This document shows positions 49,601-61,742 of a stretch of DNA of 64,000 nucleotides, piece after piece (positions within the stretch are counted from its first letter, which is position 1; every line of letters begins with the position of its first letter). A program made the position numbers and the translations under genes. The stretch lies in assembly GCA_963082975.1 (NCBI GenBank), contig OY720344.1, positions 14,929,580-14,993,579 of the forward strand, read 5' to 3'. Under the pieces are notes generated by a model. That model searched no databases, was not told the origin of the DNA, and saw only the letters and a list, made by a program, of their open reading frames with translations. The stretch is from Labia minor. Lineage: Eukaryota; Arthropoda; Insecta; Dermaptera; Spongiphoridae.

Positions 49601-52600
49601 ATTCAACCGTTCTTATTTCTGATACACTAAAAGAGAGTGAAAATTTAAATAAGGAACTAGAAAAATCTGAACCAGAACAAGTAGAGACTCATTTACCAGA
49701 GAATCAAGATTTGAATTTATCAAATAAAGAAGAATCTTGCTCTCTTAATTCAACCGTTCTTATTTCTGATACACTAAAAGAGAGTGAAAATTTAAATAAG
49801 GAACTAGAAAAATCTGAACCAGAACAAGTAGAGACTCATTTACCAGAGAGTCAAGATTTGAATTTAACAAATAAAGAAGGTTCTTTCTCTCTAAATTCAA
49901 CTGTTCTCATTTCTGAGACTTTAAAAGGGAGTGAAAATTTAAATAAGGAACTAGAAAAATCTGAACAAGATCAAGAAAAGACTCATTTAACAAAGAAACA
50001 AGAATTGAATTTATCAAATAAAGAAGATTTTTGCTCTTTAAATTCAACCGTTCTTATTTCTGATACTCAAAGAGAGAGTGAAAGTTTAAAAAAGGAACCA
50101 GAACAAGTAGAGATTCATTTAACGGAGAATCAAGAATTGAATTTATCAAATAAAGAAGATTCTTGCTCTTTAAATTCAACCGTTCTTATTTGTGATACTG
50201 TAAAAGAGAGTGAAAATTTAAAAAAGGAACCAGAGAAATCTGAAACAGAACAAGTAGAGACTCATTTAAAAGAGAATCAAGAATTGAATTTATCAAATAA
50301 AGAAGATTCCTGCTCTCTTAATTCAACCGTTGTCATTTCTGATACTCTCAATAAGAGTGAAGTTTTAAAAGTAGAATCTATTCCTGAAACATCTGAATTA
50401 AATTTAATTTGTAATCAAGAACAAGTTGAGCCACATTTAATAGGGAATCAACAATTTAATGTTTCAAATAAAGAAGATTCTTACTCTTTAAATTCAACAG
50501 TTCTTATATCAGATACTCTAAAAGAGAGTGAAAATTTAAAAGCAGAATCAGAAATTAAAAGCTCATCTTTGAATTCAGCTGAATTATCATCTAATAGTAA
50601 ACCAAGCCAAAATTTAAAATCCCAAACATTACCTCAAATTGTAAATAAAAATAATTCTGACAAAAATATATTTGATAAAAGAGAAAACTCTAGCGATCCC
50701 AAAAATAATTTAGAAGAAGAAGAAAATCAAATCGAAACAAAAGATCTAGAAAATTGCAAAACAAATACATCTGATTTAACTTCAATTAAAAACTTTGATA
50801 ATATAAATCTATCAAAAAATCTAGAAGAATTAGTTATTAACGATACTTCAAAGGAAAGTGATAGTGAGGCCGACAAGACTATTTTAATTAATTATAATCA
50901 ACCAAATGCAAATAATAAATTTGAAATTTCTTTAAATTCTCAAAAGAATTTAAATGATTCAAATCTTCAGGAAACTTCAATTGTCACGAAACCATTAGAA
51001 GAAAATCATACTATTCCTAATGAAGATACTATTAATATTATAAAAGAAAAAGATAATGTTTCTCTAAGTATTAAAGATAATTTTGAAGAGTTTTGTCAAG
51101 TAGAAAGTGAAAAAAAAGTAATTAAAGATAAAAATATCTCTGAAATAAATTGTATAAAAGAAGAAAAATCAAAATTACCCTTAAATCTTCAATTAATAAC
51201 TGAAGATATACAAATCAAAGATTCTGAAAAAAAGGAAGATATTGATGACATCCTAAAAGAGACGATTGAAATTCAAAAGGGAATTAATGATATTCAGATT
51301 TCAAAAGATTCTCCTTTATCTAAAAAACCGAATGTTTTATTGGTATCTGAAATATTAAATAAAACTTTAGATATACCATCATCCAGTGTTGATCCAAAAA
51401 ATCAATCAACCCCAAAGTTAGAATCGAATATAGAACAGAGAGATTCTCCCAATAAATTTAAAGATGAATTTGTAATAAATAGAAAATCTACATTAGATTT
51501 AAATGACGGAATATTTTCACCATTAAAATATATTTCAAAGGACACTCTAAATAAATCACCTCTTCCTTGTATTCAACCAGGAGAGGATAGTTTTAAAAAA
51601 TTAAATTCAGTTTTAAATTCTGTTGAAACTGAACCACAATTTAATAATATACTTGAAATTTGTAAACGTCAGCAACGTAGTCTTGAAACAGATGTTGAAT
51701 TACCACTTATTGTAGATGGTGACTTTGTTGAAGGAGAAAAAGTATTTGGACTCCAATCTAATTTAAATATCAATTCCACATTTGTCTTACCAGATTTTGA
51801 ACAACAAGCAGGAGTAAATTTCGATTTAATTAGTAAAGAGGCTGCTCGTCTTTCAAACTCCTTGAGAAATGACGATCCATTAATTGATCGAGTGAAATTA
51901 ACTAATTCAATGGCAGACGCAATTGGATCATCAGCCACTTTTACTAAACGGGGATCAGCTAGAGGAGTGAGCACTGCTACCCCTGAAGATCCATTTCATT
52001 CTAAATCCCATTTGCAGAGTAGTCCACCTCTTGTTAGACGATCCAGCGGTGATCGTAAAAGTTATCCTCGACCTATTACTAAGGTAATTAGACCTTTCTT
52101 TAGAATGGTTAATTCTTTAACTTGGGTTTTAATTATTAATTTCTTAGATTGATTTTTCATTTTAAAATAAAAATAAATCTATCAAATTCAGAAATAAATT
52201 AACGATTCGTTTGAATATTTAGAAGAGATTTGTCTTCAAAAATATTTCTTTTTGTGTAGTGTACTATATTTTTATTTAATTTATTCTTTATGTAAATATA
52301 TATATATATATAACTATCAATAATTTTTAATTTCCCATATTTAATTATATATCTAATTATCAAATTTGATTCAATTTAAATAAAAATTAATCTTATTTTT
52401 TCTACGAATTTTATTTATATAAATTTATTTATTTATTTATTAAAATATATTTTAATTATATTACATTTTAATTTATTCAGATATTAAAATATATACAGAA
52501 GTATTCTAATATAAATAACTGTTCATTTCATTAGTTTATTAAAATATTAAATTTGATGAAATTTATTATATAGATATTGAATATTTATATTTATTTATTT

Positions 52601-55600
52601 TTTTAGGCTGAATCACCAGATCCAGATTTAATATTATCGGGTTCTGAAACAGTAAATCTAAGTGAGGCTGGACCAGAAACTGCAGCAGCAGTAGCAGCTT
52701 CCAGTCTTGTTTCTGATAATGGTTAGTATTGCAATTTGTTTTGAAACAGTATTAACTTTTCATTAATCCTCTCCAAATATAAATTATCTATTTATGGTTT
52801 TCGAATTAATCTCTGAATATACATTTGACCCCTTCCTTTCTTTTTTTACTTATGTAATTTAATTCAATTGAATCCTATTGATCATTATCAACTCATTTTA
52901 ATTATTTTATAAATAAAAATAATTTTATTTTCACAATTTATTTATGATTTAAAACTTTAGAGTAATATTGATAAATCCTTTGATTTTTTCCATTTATTCA
53001 TATTTTATCATTTTTTTTCCTCAATTACCTTAAAATAATGACCCTTTTTTTAAGAAAAAAAAATATGCTAGTCTATTCTTATGTTATATTATACGGAGAT
53101 ATACATTTAAGTATTGTATTTGCAAAAAGAAATTGATATATATATTATTAATTAATAATTGATTTAAATTTTGAAAACTAAAATTAAACTTAAAAAATAT
53201 ACGGCTATTTGGAAATTTAACCTGAATTTTTTTTTAACAATTTTCAATTTATAAATGAAACTGCAAATTAATAATAAAATAGATACATTTTTACCATATA
53301 GTACAAACTTAATGTTGAAATGATCATAAAGTTTAATAAACATTTTTCTTGAAACGTAAAACCGCGTGTGTTTTTAATAGCCTACCTCAACCTGTTGATT
53401 TTATTATTAATTTGCAGTTCCATTTATAAATTGAAAATTGTTTAAAAAAAAATTCCATGTTTAATTTCCAAATAGATAGAATGTTTCCATGAGAGCTGTC
53501 AGTACAATCTTAAATATAATTATACGGCTATTTTACGATCAACAGAAGCTTTATTCTTTTCAACATGATTTAAATTTATTATGAGATCTTTGTTAACTTT
53601 AGATTACCTCATATGGATTTAAATAAAATTTCAAAGTCAACAGCTTTGAAATCCATAGATAGATAGATATAAATTATTCAATATGGTCTTTTAATTGAGA
53701 CAAACTATTTCTAGTTAAAATTGGTTACAAAACAAAATCCTGGTTTCTTTTTATTTTTTTAATTATAATATTTCTCTTCTTTTCTTTTCTATTCTATTTT
53801 ATTATATAATATTGAAATTATTTCATTTATAATTTATTAGAAATATTATTGTTTTATGCATTACAATTATTCAGGTTACTTGATTTCCCTCTTCCCATTA
53901 TATTTACTTTTTTTGTATGGGATCAAGATAAAAACACTATTTTCATAGAGCTGAAATAATTAATATTATTTTGTAGTAAATATTAATTAATTGTTTTATA
54001 AAAATTAGAAAACTCAAACGAAGCTTTTTTTTTTGTAGCAAAAAAGTATTATTTTTTATTATTATTCCTATTACTATTATCAAGGTTAAACATGTTTGTC
54101 TCTAAAATTAATAAGGAAAAATTATTTTTAAATAACTTAATTAAGTCAAATCTAAATATTTTAGAGTATATAAACATATATATTACTTTATTTGGATGAC
54201 CTCTCTTTGTTATGATTAATGAAAATAAAAAATAGGATCAGGTGCGTTTGGGTCCATGGTCATTGCATAATTTCTGCGTTTGTGTGTCGATAAAACGAGT
54301 TTGCGCGCAGAATTTAAATATGGCATGCAGCAGATCGCGCGAATTACGTCACTTTGGACCCCCGCTGCCCCCAACCCACAGCCCACGTTCTAACGTCTAC
54401 TCACTAGCCCACGATAACTTGAAACAGATATATCAACAACCAATCGTGCTCGATTTATTTTTTTTCTCATTAGATAAATTTCCGCTTATATATTTTTATT
54501 AATGCATTCGAATCGGAATCATGCTATTGCATGCTCTTGACCCATATTCTATTAAAACATAGTGAAAGTGCAAAAAAAAAAAATAAAAAAAAATTCTTTC
54601 AAACAATTATCTTCATTTAATATGGTATATGATCAGTTGGATCATTAGAATCATCATTTTTTTATCAAAATGTATGTATCGTTTTACTTCTATCATATTT
54701 ACTTAAAAACTTAGCATTTTTTTCTTATTCACCAATTTGCCGATGAGTCACTTTTCCTTTATTTATCATTTTCTAACCATATTCTTTTCCATTTACAGAT
54801 TATGATATTTATACTACCACAATTAGTAAATCAGCCGAAAGAATTAAGAAAATTTTTTTGGAGAAATTTCCACCTTCTGTTTTAATACCAAATCAACTTA
54901 ATATTTATACTTCCGGTACTACCATTAACCATTCCTTTTTATTCCTATATAATATTTTCCTATTTTTCTTCTATTTTCTATTAATTTGAATGTTTAAAGG
55001 TTAACTTAATTTTATGATCAATGATGTTGTTCATCATAAAATGAAAATGTTTAGGACGATTGGTTCTCACATTAATTCAACTGAAATTTTTTTTCATTTT
55101 TTTTTTATCATTATAATTATATCATTCTTGTTGATAAGTTCATTTAAATATTTTATTATTAGTTAAATATAATTTTTTAAGTGATTTGTTTTATTTATTT
55201 GTTTGTTACAGCTTTCAAAGACCCGTCCGCTTTCGAGTTCCTTTCTTCTGTTGGAAATAGTCGAACTCAACCTCTTCGTGATTTAAGGAAAGAATCTCTT
55301 TACGTCAAATTCGATCCTCTAGTGGGGAACAACCCAGCAATACATCCTGCAAGTGGCGATATTGACAATAAATCGAAAATGTAATATTCAGTTATACATA
55401 TATATATAAATTTTAGAAATAATCAAATTATTAAATATAAGAAAAAATAAAATAAAATTGAGTTCCTTATTTAGGCAAGTTATGTAAACTAAAATTAACT
55501 AATAAGAATAATTTTTAATTAAACACTCAGTGAAGTAGCAAGTTTTATTTAATTATATATTGACTCTTCTGATTGAATCTTATATATTTAATATTAAATT

Positions 55601-58064
55601 ATAAATTATAATTGAAACCTCGTCCTCAAGTTCAGTGGTCAACAATTTTACGACTGAGCTACGGGTTTGAGTGACAATTTTGATATATTTGCTTTATGTA
55701 TATTTTGACTTTTACATATATATCTATTCACCAATTGTTTAAATAAAATTTGTTCTTATTAAGTTTAATGTTAGTCAACATAACTTATTAAAATGTTTCT
55801 ACTTATGTGTACGGTTAAATTTATTAATTTATAGATTTCTTATGTAAAAATATTAAAGTACAAATTGAAAACTAAGAAAAAACTGAATATAAAAATTGAT
55901 AAATTGATATCACAAAAAAATATAAAAATTCTAACACCTTCACTTGGATTAGAATCTTTTTATTAACATTTATGATTTTTTTGATTTTTATCTTTTTAAA
56001 TATAAATTTGTAAACTTGTCATTTTTCTAATCTTCATTTCAATTAAATATAAAATTTATTTTATAATAATATTTAGCTAATTATTATAATAACAATATTA
56101 TTTAAATGTTACTTATCCTTTTAATATCGATTAATTTTAACTTATATATTTTTTTAATTTTATTTAGAAAATCTTTAAAGGGAGAACCAAATGCAAATGA
56201 AATTTCATTAAATAGTGGATTAGTAAATCAAACAATTCAGGAAGAAGACAAATCATTCTCATCAACTCCTCGAAAAAACCCAGCAAGAGATCTTATAGAT
56301 AAATTGATATTATTAAGTCCATCTCCAATAAAAGAACCAGCTGGAGCAACAGGGCCACAGGTTAAGGTATTTTATTTTTGTCTCTTTGACCATCAAATAA
56401 TATTAAAATGTATAATGCTCATTTTTTTTTACAAATTCATTCTTTTTTCATTCATTTAGTTTACTTGTGTATTTAGATGTTATTCTATTTGCATTTTATT
56501 TTAGGATTCTCATACACAAGCAACACCAATTAAAGATAAAGAGCCAAATATAAATATTAAACAATTCGAGTCAATATTAGGTGATAATAATAAAATGAAA
56601 GAAGAATTAGAATTGGTTAGGGAACTAATGACAAAACAAGAGAAAGAATATGAAGATGCGTTGGTAATTTAATTTTCATTTACTCTTTTTATTTATTGGC
56701 CATAAGTAAAGTTCTTAACTTTAAATTAAATTAATGAACTTGGTCATGTTCAATTCCTCTTATGGACATAAAGCAGACCAAACTTAATTATTAATAAATC
56801 TTTTAAAGTAAATATTTTATTCATTAATTTAAATTTATATTATTATTAGGAAGAGAAACAGAGAACAATTGAATCACTTTCACAAAGAAATAAAGAATTA
56901 GAGGATAAGGAAAATAAATTAAATGAACAAGCAAAAATCAATGAAAGGATGAGGTAAGTTTCTTGATTAATTATTATTATTATTATTATAAAATTAACTT
57001 ATAATATAATTTATTGCATTTTAGTATTTTTCTTAAAGAATATGAAAAATCAATATCGAATTTAACAGCAGAAAAGGAATATGATAGGCAAATGTACGAA
57101 GCGGATAAAGAAGCTTTAATAAAAGATAAAGAACAAGCAATGGGCCATTTAGAAGCCATAGAAGTAGCCTTTGCAGATCTTCATAAGTAAATAATTTATA
57201 TTAATTCTATAAATTAATATTTGTATATCTTATTTGCTCTCTTTTTTAAGGAAATATGAAAGAGCGAAAAACGTAATCGATGGATTTAAGAGAAATGAAG
57301 AAGTTTTAAAATTAAATTTAGCGGAATCCAAAGAAACTATTCGTGAACAAGAACAAAAATATGAATTATTTAAAACACACGTTTTTTCACAACTAGAAAG
57401 GTTAGTCTGTAAACGAATTGCAGATGCATGCGTTACACAATATTACTATTTTTAATATAATTTTATATTTTTAATCATTTATTTTAAACTTTTAAAAATG
57501 AAAAAATAATTAATTCACTAACCATGATTCAAATTTTCATTATAAATATATCAATTTTGGGCTTGAGGAATATATTCTTTTAAAATGATTATGATTTTTG
57601 TTTTCATCAAATTACTTCTAAATACAAATTTTCCAATTTATTTGAAACCTTTTATACTACTATTATAAAACTTAAATCACCCATTAATAATACCTTTTAA
57701 TAAATATAATTTGAATTTTAAACTCGTTGAAGTTTCAATTTACTATATGTGCATTTCGGAAAGAAGTTAATAAAATATAAAATAAGAATAAATTTCTATT
57801 TTAATCAAATTTTTTATTTAGTTTGTATAATGATTACGTCCGACACATATCATATTTTTTAATAATTTTAAATATTTTTTCAGTGCAAATCAAGAACTAG
57901 ATGCCACTAAAAGAAGTCATCAAGGCGACATCGCTAAACTTACTGCAATGCTTAAGAAAGCCGAAATTAAAATTAGCTCATTGCAAGAAATGCTTGACCA
58001 AAAAGTCAAGGAAAATGAAGAATTGGCAAATATTTGCGATGAACTTATCGCTAAAGTGAACTAA
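46658..58064 (+). CDS. TACC: TACC family centrosome/spindle protein, repeat-expanded
   Basis: Thirteen exons join in phase: 46658-46705, 47646-47833, 47955-48142, 48284-52083, 52607-52721, 54799-54915, 55212-55380, 56168-56366, 56505-56663, 56850-56953, 57025-57186, 57251-57400, 57884-58064. They encode about 1859 residues. The end of the 56168 exon is uncertain, because a CAG|GTTAAG donor six bases earlier also fits. Identification rests on the C-terminal coiled-coil TACC domain (about residues 1609-1859), with KYERAKNVIDGFKRNEEVLK and the ending ICDELIAKVN, and on the LYVKFDPL motif near residue 1515. Exon 4 is a 3.8-kb Ser/Glu/Asn-rich exon with about ten repeats. TACC proteins bind ch-TOG/XMAP215 and act at centrosomes and spindle microtubules; this is inferred from the family. 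The start may be one of two, since a distal alternative exon lies at 32928. Confidence 0.9.
49100..50540 (+). repeat. In-frame coding repeat array in TACC exon 4
   Basis: About ten copies of a unit of 41-57 residues, most often 49 residues (147 bp), occur within residues about 419-890. The core is LNLSNKEDSCSLNSTVLISD. Core starts lie near 49117, 49243, 49411, 49561, 49708, 49855, 50002, 50132, 50281 and 50451. Units at 49561-49855 are nearly identical at DNA level. All spacings are multiples of three or compensated, so the frame is kept. The pattern indicates recent unequal exchange. Confidence 0.9.
54240..54455. promoter_or_regulatory. CpG-rich island inside a TACC intron
   Basis: This intronic patch contains GTTTGCGCGCAGAATTTAAA, AGATCGCGCGAATTACGTCA (a CRE-like TTACGTCA) and a C-rich run CCCCCGCTGCCCCCAACCC. 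It is the sharpest CpG-rich block in the right half of the window. An open frame of 86 codons crosses it but has no splice logic or domain. A short-isoform TACC promoter or an enhancer are the likeliest readings. Confidence 0.35.
55612..55672 (-). repeat. tRNA-like remnant in a TACC intron
   Basis: On the minus strand CCCGTAGCTCAGTCGTAAAA resembles a tRNA A box and D-arm, and about 40 bases later GAGGTTTCAAT is a degraded B box. It looks like an old tRNA pseudogene or SINE head. Confidence 0.35.
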
Positions 58065-60267
58065 TTCCAGTGATTGAAAAAAAAAATTGTAAATTATTTA
58101 ACATAATTAAATGAACATGCTTTTTTATTGTTGTATTTTTACGGTATTAAAAAAATAACTTGTCCATCTAAAATATTGGGTATTTTGCTTCTTATATTAT
58201 TTTAATATTTATGTATTGACGGGCTTCGCTACTTAAACTAGAAATGTTTATTTTTATATTATATGTATTAGGGACTAAAAAATACGAGCGTAGCCCGATT
58301 ATTAAAAGTACTAAAAATATTACATCTAATATATTAAACATGTGTATCTAGTTTATATCAACTATTGAAAATTTTTATTATATATATATATATATATAAA
58401 AATATAAAAAGTTGTAAACTTCTCTGTATATTTTCACTACTTCTTAATTTTTCTATATTTCCAGAAAAAAACATTCAATATCCATTGATTTAATATTCTC
58501 AGAGTATTTTTTAAAATGGCCTTTATTAAATAATTAGCAATAAAAATAACATTAAGCTTATATCTAATATTGTATATATTGTAGAGTATTTTAAAATAAA
58601 AAAAAGCATTTGAGCTAACTTAAATAAAATGTGATATACAGCTTGTATTGAATCATTTTTTTTTTAAAAAAAAGTTAATGAGAAATTATTTTCTCCTTCT
58701 ACAATAATTAAATTTAAAAACAACTAATTATTTTTTCATATATTTAATTGTCATATAAATTTTTTTAATAATAATAATAATTTAAAACTTTTAATTTGTT
58801 TTCTTTACAAATAAATGAGTTGATCCTTTCTACTTTTCACCCTATCAATAAATACAATTTATTCTATCTAAATTTTAGGTTTACATTAACATAACTGAAA
58901 GGAATATTTAAAATTGATCTTTTTTAGAAAGGATGAATCTGAGAATCTTTGGAAATGAGTAACAGAAATTACGTTGACTACATATGTCATAATAATATAA
59001 CTGACAAACTTATTAAAAAACAATATATTTTAATATGGAATTTCTTTAATTCAGTAGTCAATATATTTTTTTGATTTTATTTTCAGTACATCAAGTTCTG
59101 CAGCATTGCAAATTTTGAACGAAAAGGATCGGATCTTAAGTAATAAATATATTTAGAACTTATGATAATAAAAATAATTTCTAAATGAAAAAATTATTGA
59201 ACGACTTGAGAAAATGTTTTCGGTAATTTATTTTTTAGTTTATATAATTCGACCGACTGATGAACTAACGTTGCCAGTCCCTCAATTGTCTTTTTAAAAA
59301 TGAATCACTTTAACACTACTAAATTGTTACTTGATAAATGTATGTTAGGATTATATTCTTGAATTACCTATTAATTCTATAACAGCATGAATTTTTAATA
59401 ATCAAAGTTCTAAACTAATTATCCCCTTCACATTATTTTATACAATTTTTATCTAAATTATAATTTTTTAACAAGTAAAAATATTTATATAAATTAAACA
59501 ACTAGATTAAATCCAAGAACAAATTATATTATTACATTTATAAAAATATCATTGTTTAAATTTATTTACCTCTCAATCATTATTTCGTGTATAATAGAAA
59601 CCATTCTACATACTCATGTTTTTATATTTCAAATAATAAGTCCATTGTGATATTGGATGAATTTTGAAATTCAAATATGACTACACTCAACTAGAACTCT
59701 TTTCTGTTTTCTGGTTTTTATTCATTAAAAAATGACTCTACATTCTTTTGTTTAACAAAATTATATTAATCAATTTTAGTTTAAAATTTATTTTGAAATA
59801 AATATAAAATAACAAAATTTAATAGAGATGAAGGAAATCAATACTTATGAACATTGAAGAGTTTGATGGCAAGGTGAATATTTAATCAATAAAATAAAAA
59901 ATAATAATTTTGGTTTGTTTTCTTTCACTTAATATTATTTAAATGTATTTTTATCGTCTTTTAATTATAATTATACTTTATTGATTTGATTTTAAATATT
60001 GTGATACAACTATTAGTAACTAATTTCATTCGTGGTTTATTTTTTATTTGAATTTTTTATTAGAATAAGATAAATTAAAATTATATTTATAACTATATCA
60101 TTACATAAATAGACAATATATATATATATATATATATTTATTTATATTTATTAGAGGTTATCATAATGTCAAAATAATATGGATTCCAAAAATTTATAAT
60201 AATTATTTTATATTTTAGCAATCCTCGTATATGGCTGAAATAAATTTAAAAATTACATCTAAACAGA
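58065..60267. other. Intergenic region TACC to RNF141
   Basis: AT-rich with a (TA)n run at about 58380-58398 and another at about 60116-60136. One exon-like segment lies at 59087-59156, following TTTTCAG and reading TSSSAALQILNEKDRIL to a stop. It is phase-compatible with the TACC exon ending at 57400 and is treated as a finding. Nothing else is recognised. Confidence 0.35.
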
Positions 60268-61662
60268 ATGGGTCAAAGCTCCAGTACTGAAAAGATTCCT
60301 GAGTTTCAGGTTGAATTGTTAAAACATGTGAGAAGCTTCTCTGAAATTGCAGGTATAACATATGAAGATTTCAAAAAAAATATTGATAAATTAAATCTAT
60401 TGTAAGTATGAATAATCAAATTATTTTATTTTACTAAATAGTGAGAGATATACAACAATTATAGAAAAACTATATGATCTTCATATTATGTTCATTCATA
60501 TCTTAATATTTGTTATTAGCTTAATTTATTTATTTATTAAAAATTAATTTTCATAGATCTTTAGTCTAAAAATCTTTCTCTCAGTCAAATCGATTTTATA
60601 AAATTAATTAATTAAAGTCTTTATTTTATTTTTATTTTTTGGTTTTTAATTTTTATAATTTTTTTGTAAGTATTTTAATTAATATATTCACAACTAAGAT
60701 TAATCTATTTTAACTCTTAGATCCAGAAATTACATTGATAACAATAACCAAATATTAATATTCGCAATTAAAAAAGGATCAGACTCATCAATTTTATGGA
60801 AGGCAACGGTTCGAATTGCTTGTATAAAAAAGAATGTTAATACTCAAAATTTAGTCTATGATCGATTTTTAAATCTGGCTGAGTTTCTTCAAGTAATTAT
60901 GATTAATAGCAATTAATCCTTTAAACAAATGAAAATCATTTTCTCATTCTGATTTTCCAGATTTGTAAAAGTGTTCAATGTCAAATCAATATAAATGAAG
61001 AGAGTCAAAGTTCTTGTTCTAATGCAATAATATCATCGCAAAAATTGAACCATATTAATTATTCACATTTTTCTGAATTGGCCAATTTAGGGGATAATCC
61101 TAATGAATGTTGTATTTGTTTTGAGCGCAAACCAGAATTAACCTTGCCTTGTACCCACAGTTATTGTTCACCTTGCATTAATCAATGGTAATGTTCACTT
61201 TCAATCACTTTTTAAATTCACAATGAAATCTTAAAATTTGTTTCCAAAAATAGGAATTTAATATTTATAAAGAAAAAAATCAACTAAAATTTAATTTTAA
61301 TGTTTTAATTTAATAAATTTAAAAAAAATAATAATTCTATTAAAATTTCAGTTAAGAAAATTCAGATATTTTTTAATTGAAGAAATGTTTAGAACTTTTC
61401 AAATAAAATATCATTTCTAAAAATTATAATTAAAAAAAACAATTATCATTAATCATTATTTTCCATTTCTATTAATTTAAAATAAATCAATTATTTCTTG
61501 TATATTTTTAGGCATGATAGCAATAATACTTGCCCTATATGCAGAGAGAAACTAAACAGTACTGATGACGCGTGGGAACTAACAGAAATGCCTGACATGC
61601 AGGAATTGAACCAAGAACTTCACTTATCATTAATTAAAATGTCTGAAGAGAAGAAAACATGA
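60268..61662 (+). CDS. RNF141: RING finger protein 141 homologue
   Basis: Four exons join in phase (60268-60401, 60721-60892, 60961-61187, 61512-61662) to give 227 residues; the vertebrate protein has about 230. The N-terminus MGQSSSTEKIPEF keeps Gly2, so N-myristoylation is plausible. Middle sequence with KKGSDSSILWKATVRIACIK matches the family-specific region. The C-terminal RING is complete C3HC4: C152, C155, C166, H168, C171, C174, C185, C188, with spacing 2-10-1-2-2-10-2. RNF141 is thought to act as an E3 ubiquitin ligase; in mammals it is linked to spermatogenesis, and its role here is unknown. Start choice is supported by the conserved MGQ and total length. All introns are GT-AG (68-324 bp). 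It lies downstream of TACC in the same orientation, with no sign of co-regulation. Confidence 0.92.
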
Positions 61663-61736
61663 AATTTTTGAGTGATTAAAATATTTAATATTCAGATTAT
61701 AGATAATAAGTATTAATATATGATTAATTTTGGACT

Positions 61737-61742
61737 AATAAA
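61737..61742 (+). terminator. RNF141 polyadenylation signal
   Basis: An AATAAA hexamer lies 74 bases after the RNF141 stop codon. Confidence 0.4.

Noticed and set aside
51669-51974. Minus-strand frame of 101 codons
   Set aside because: It is the antisense shadow of the TACC exon 4 coding frame, which has the matching splice structure and homology.
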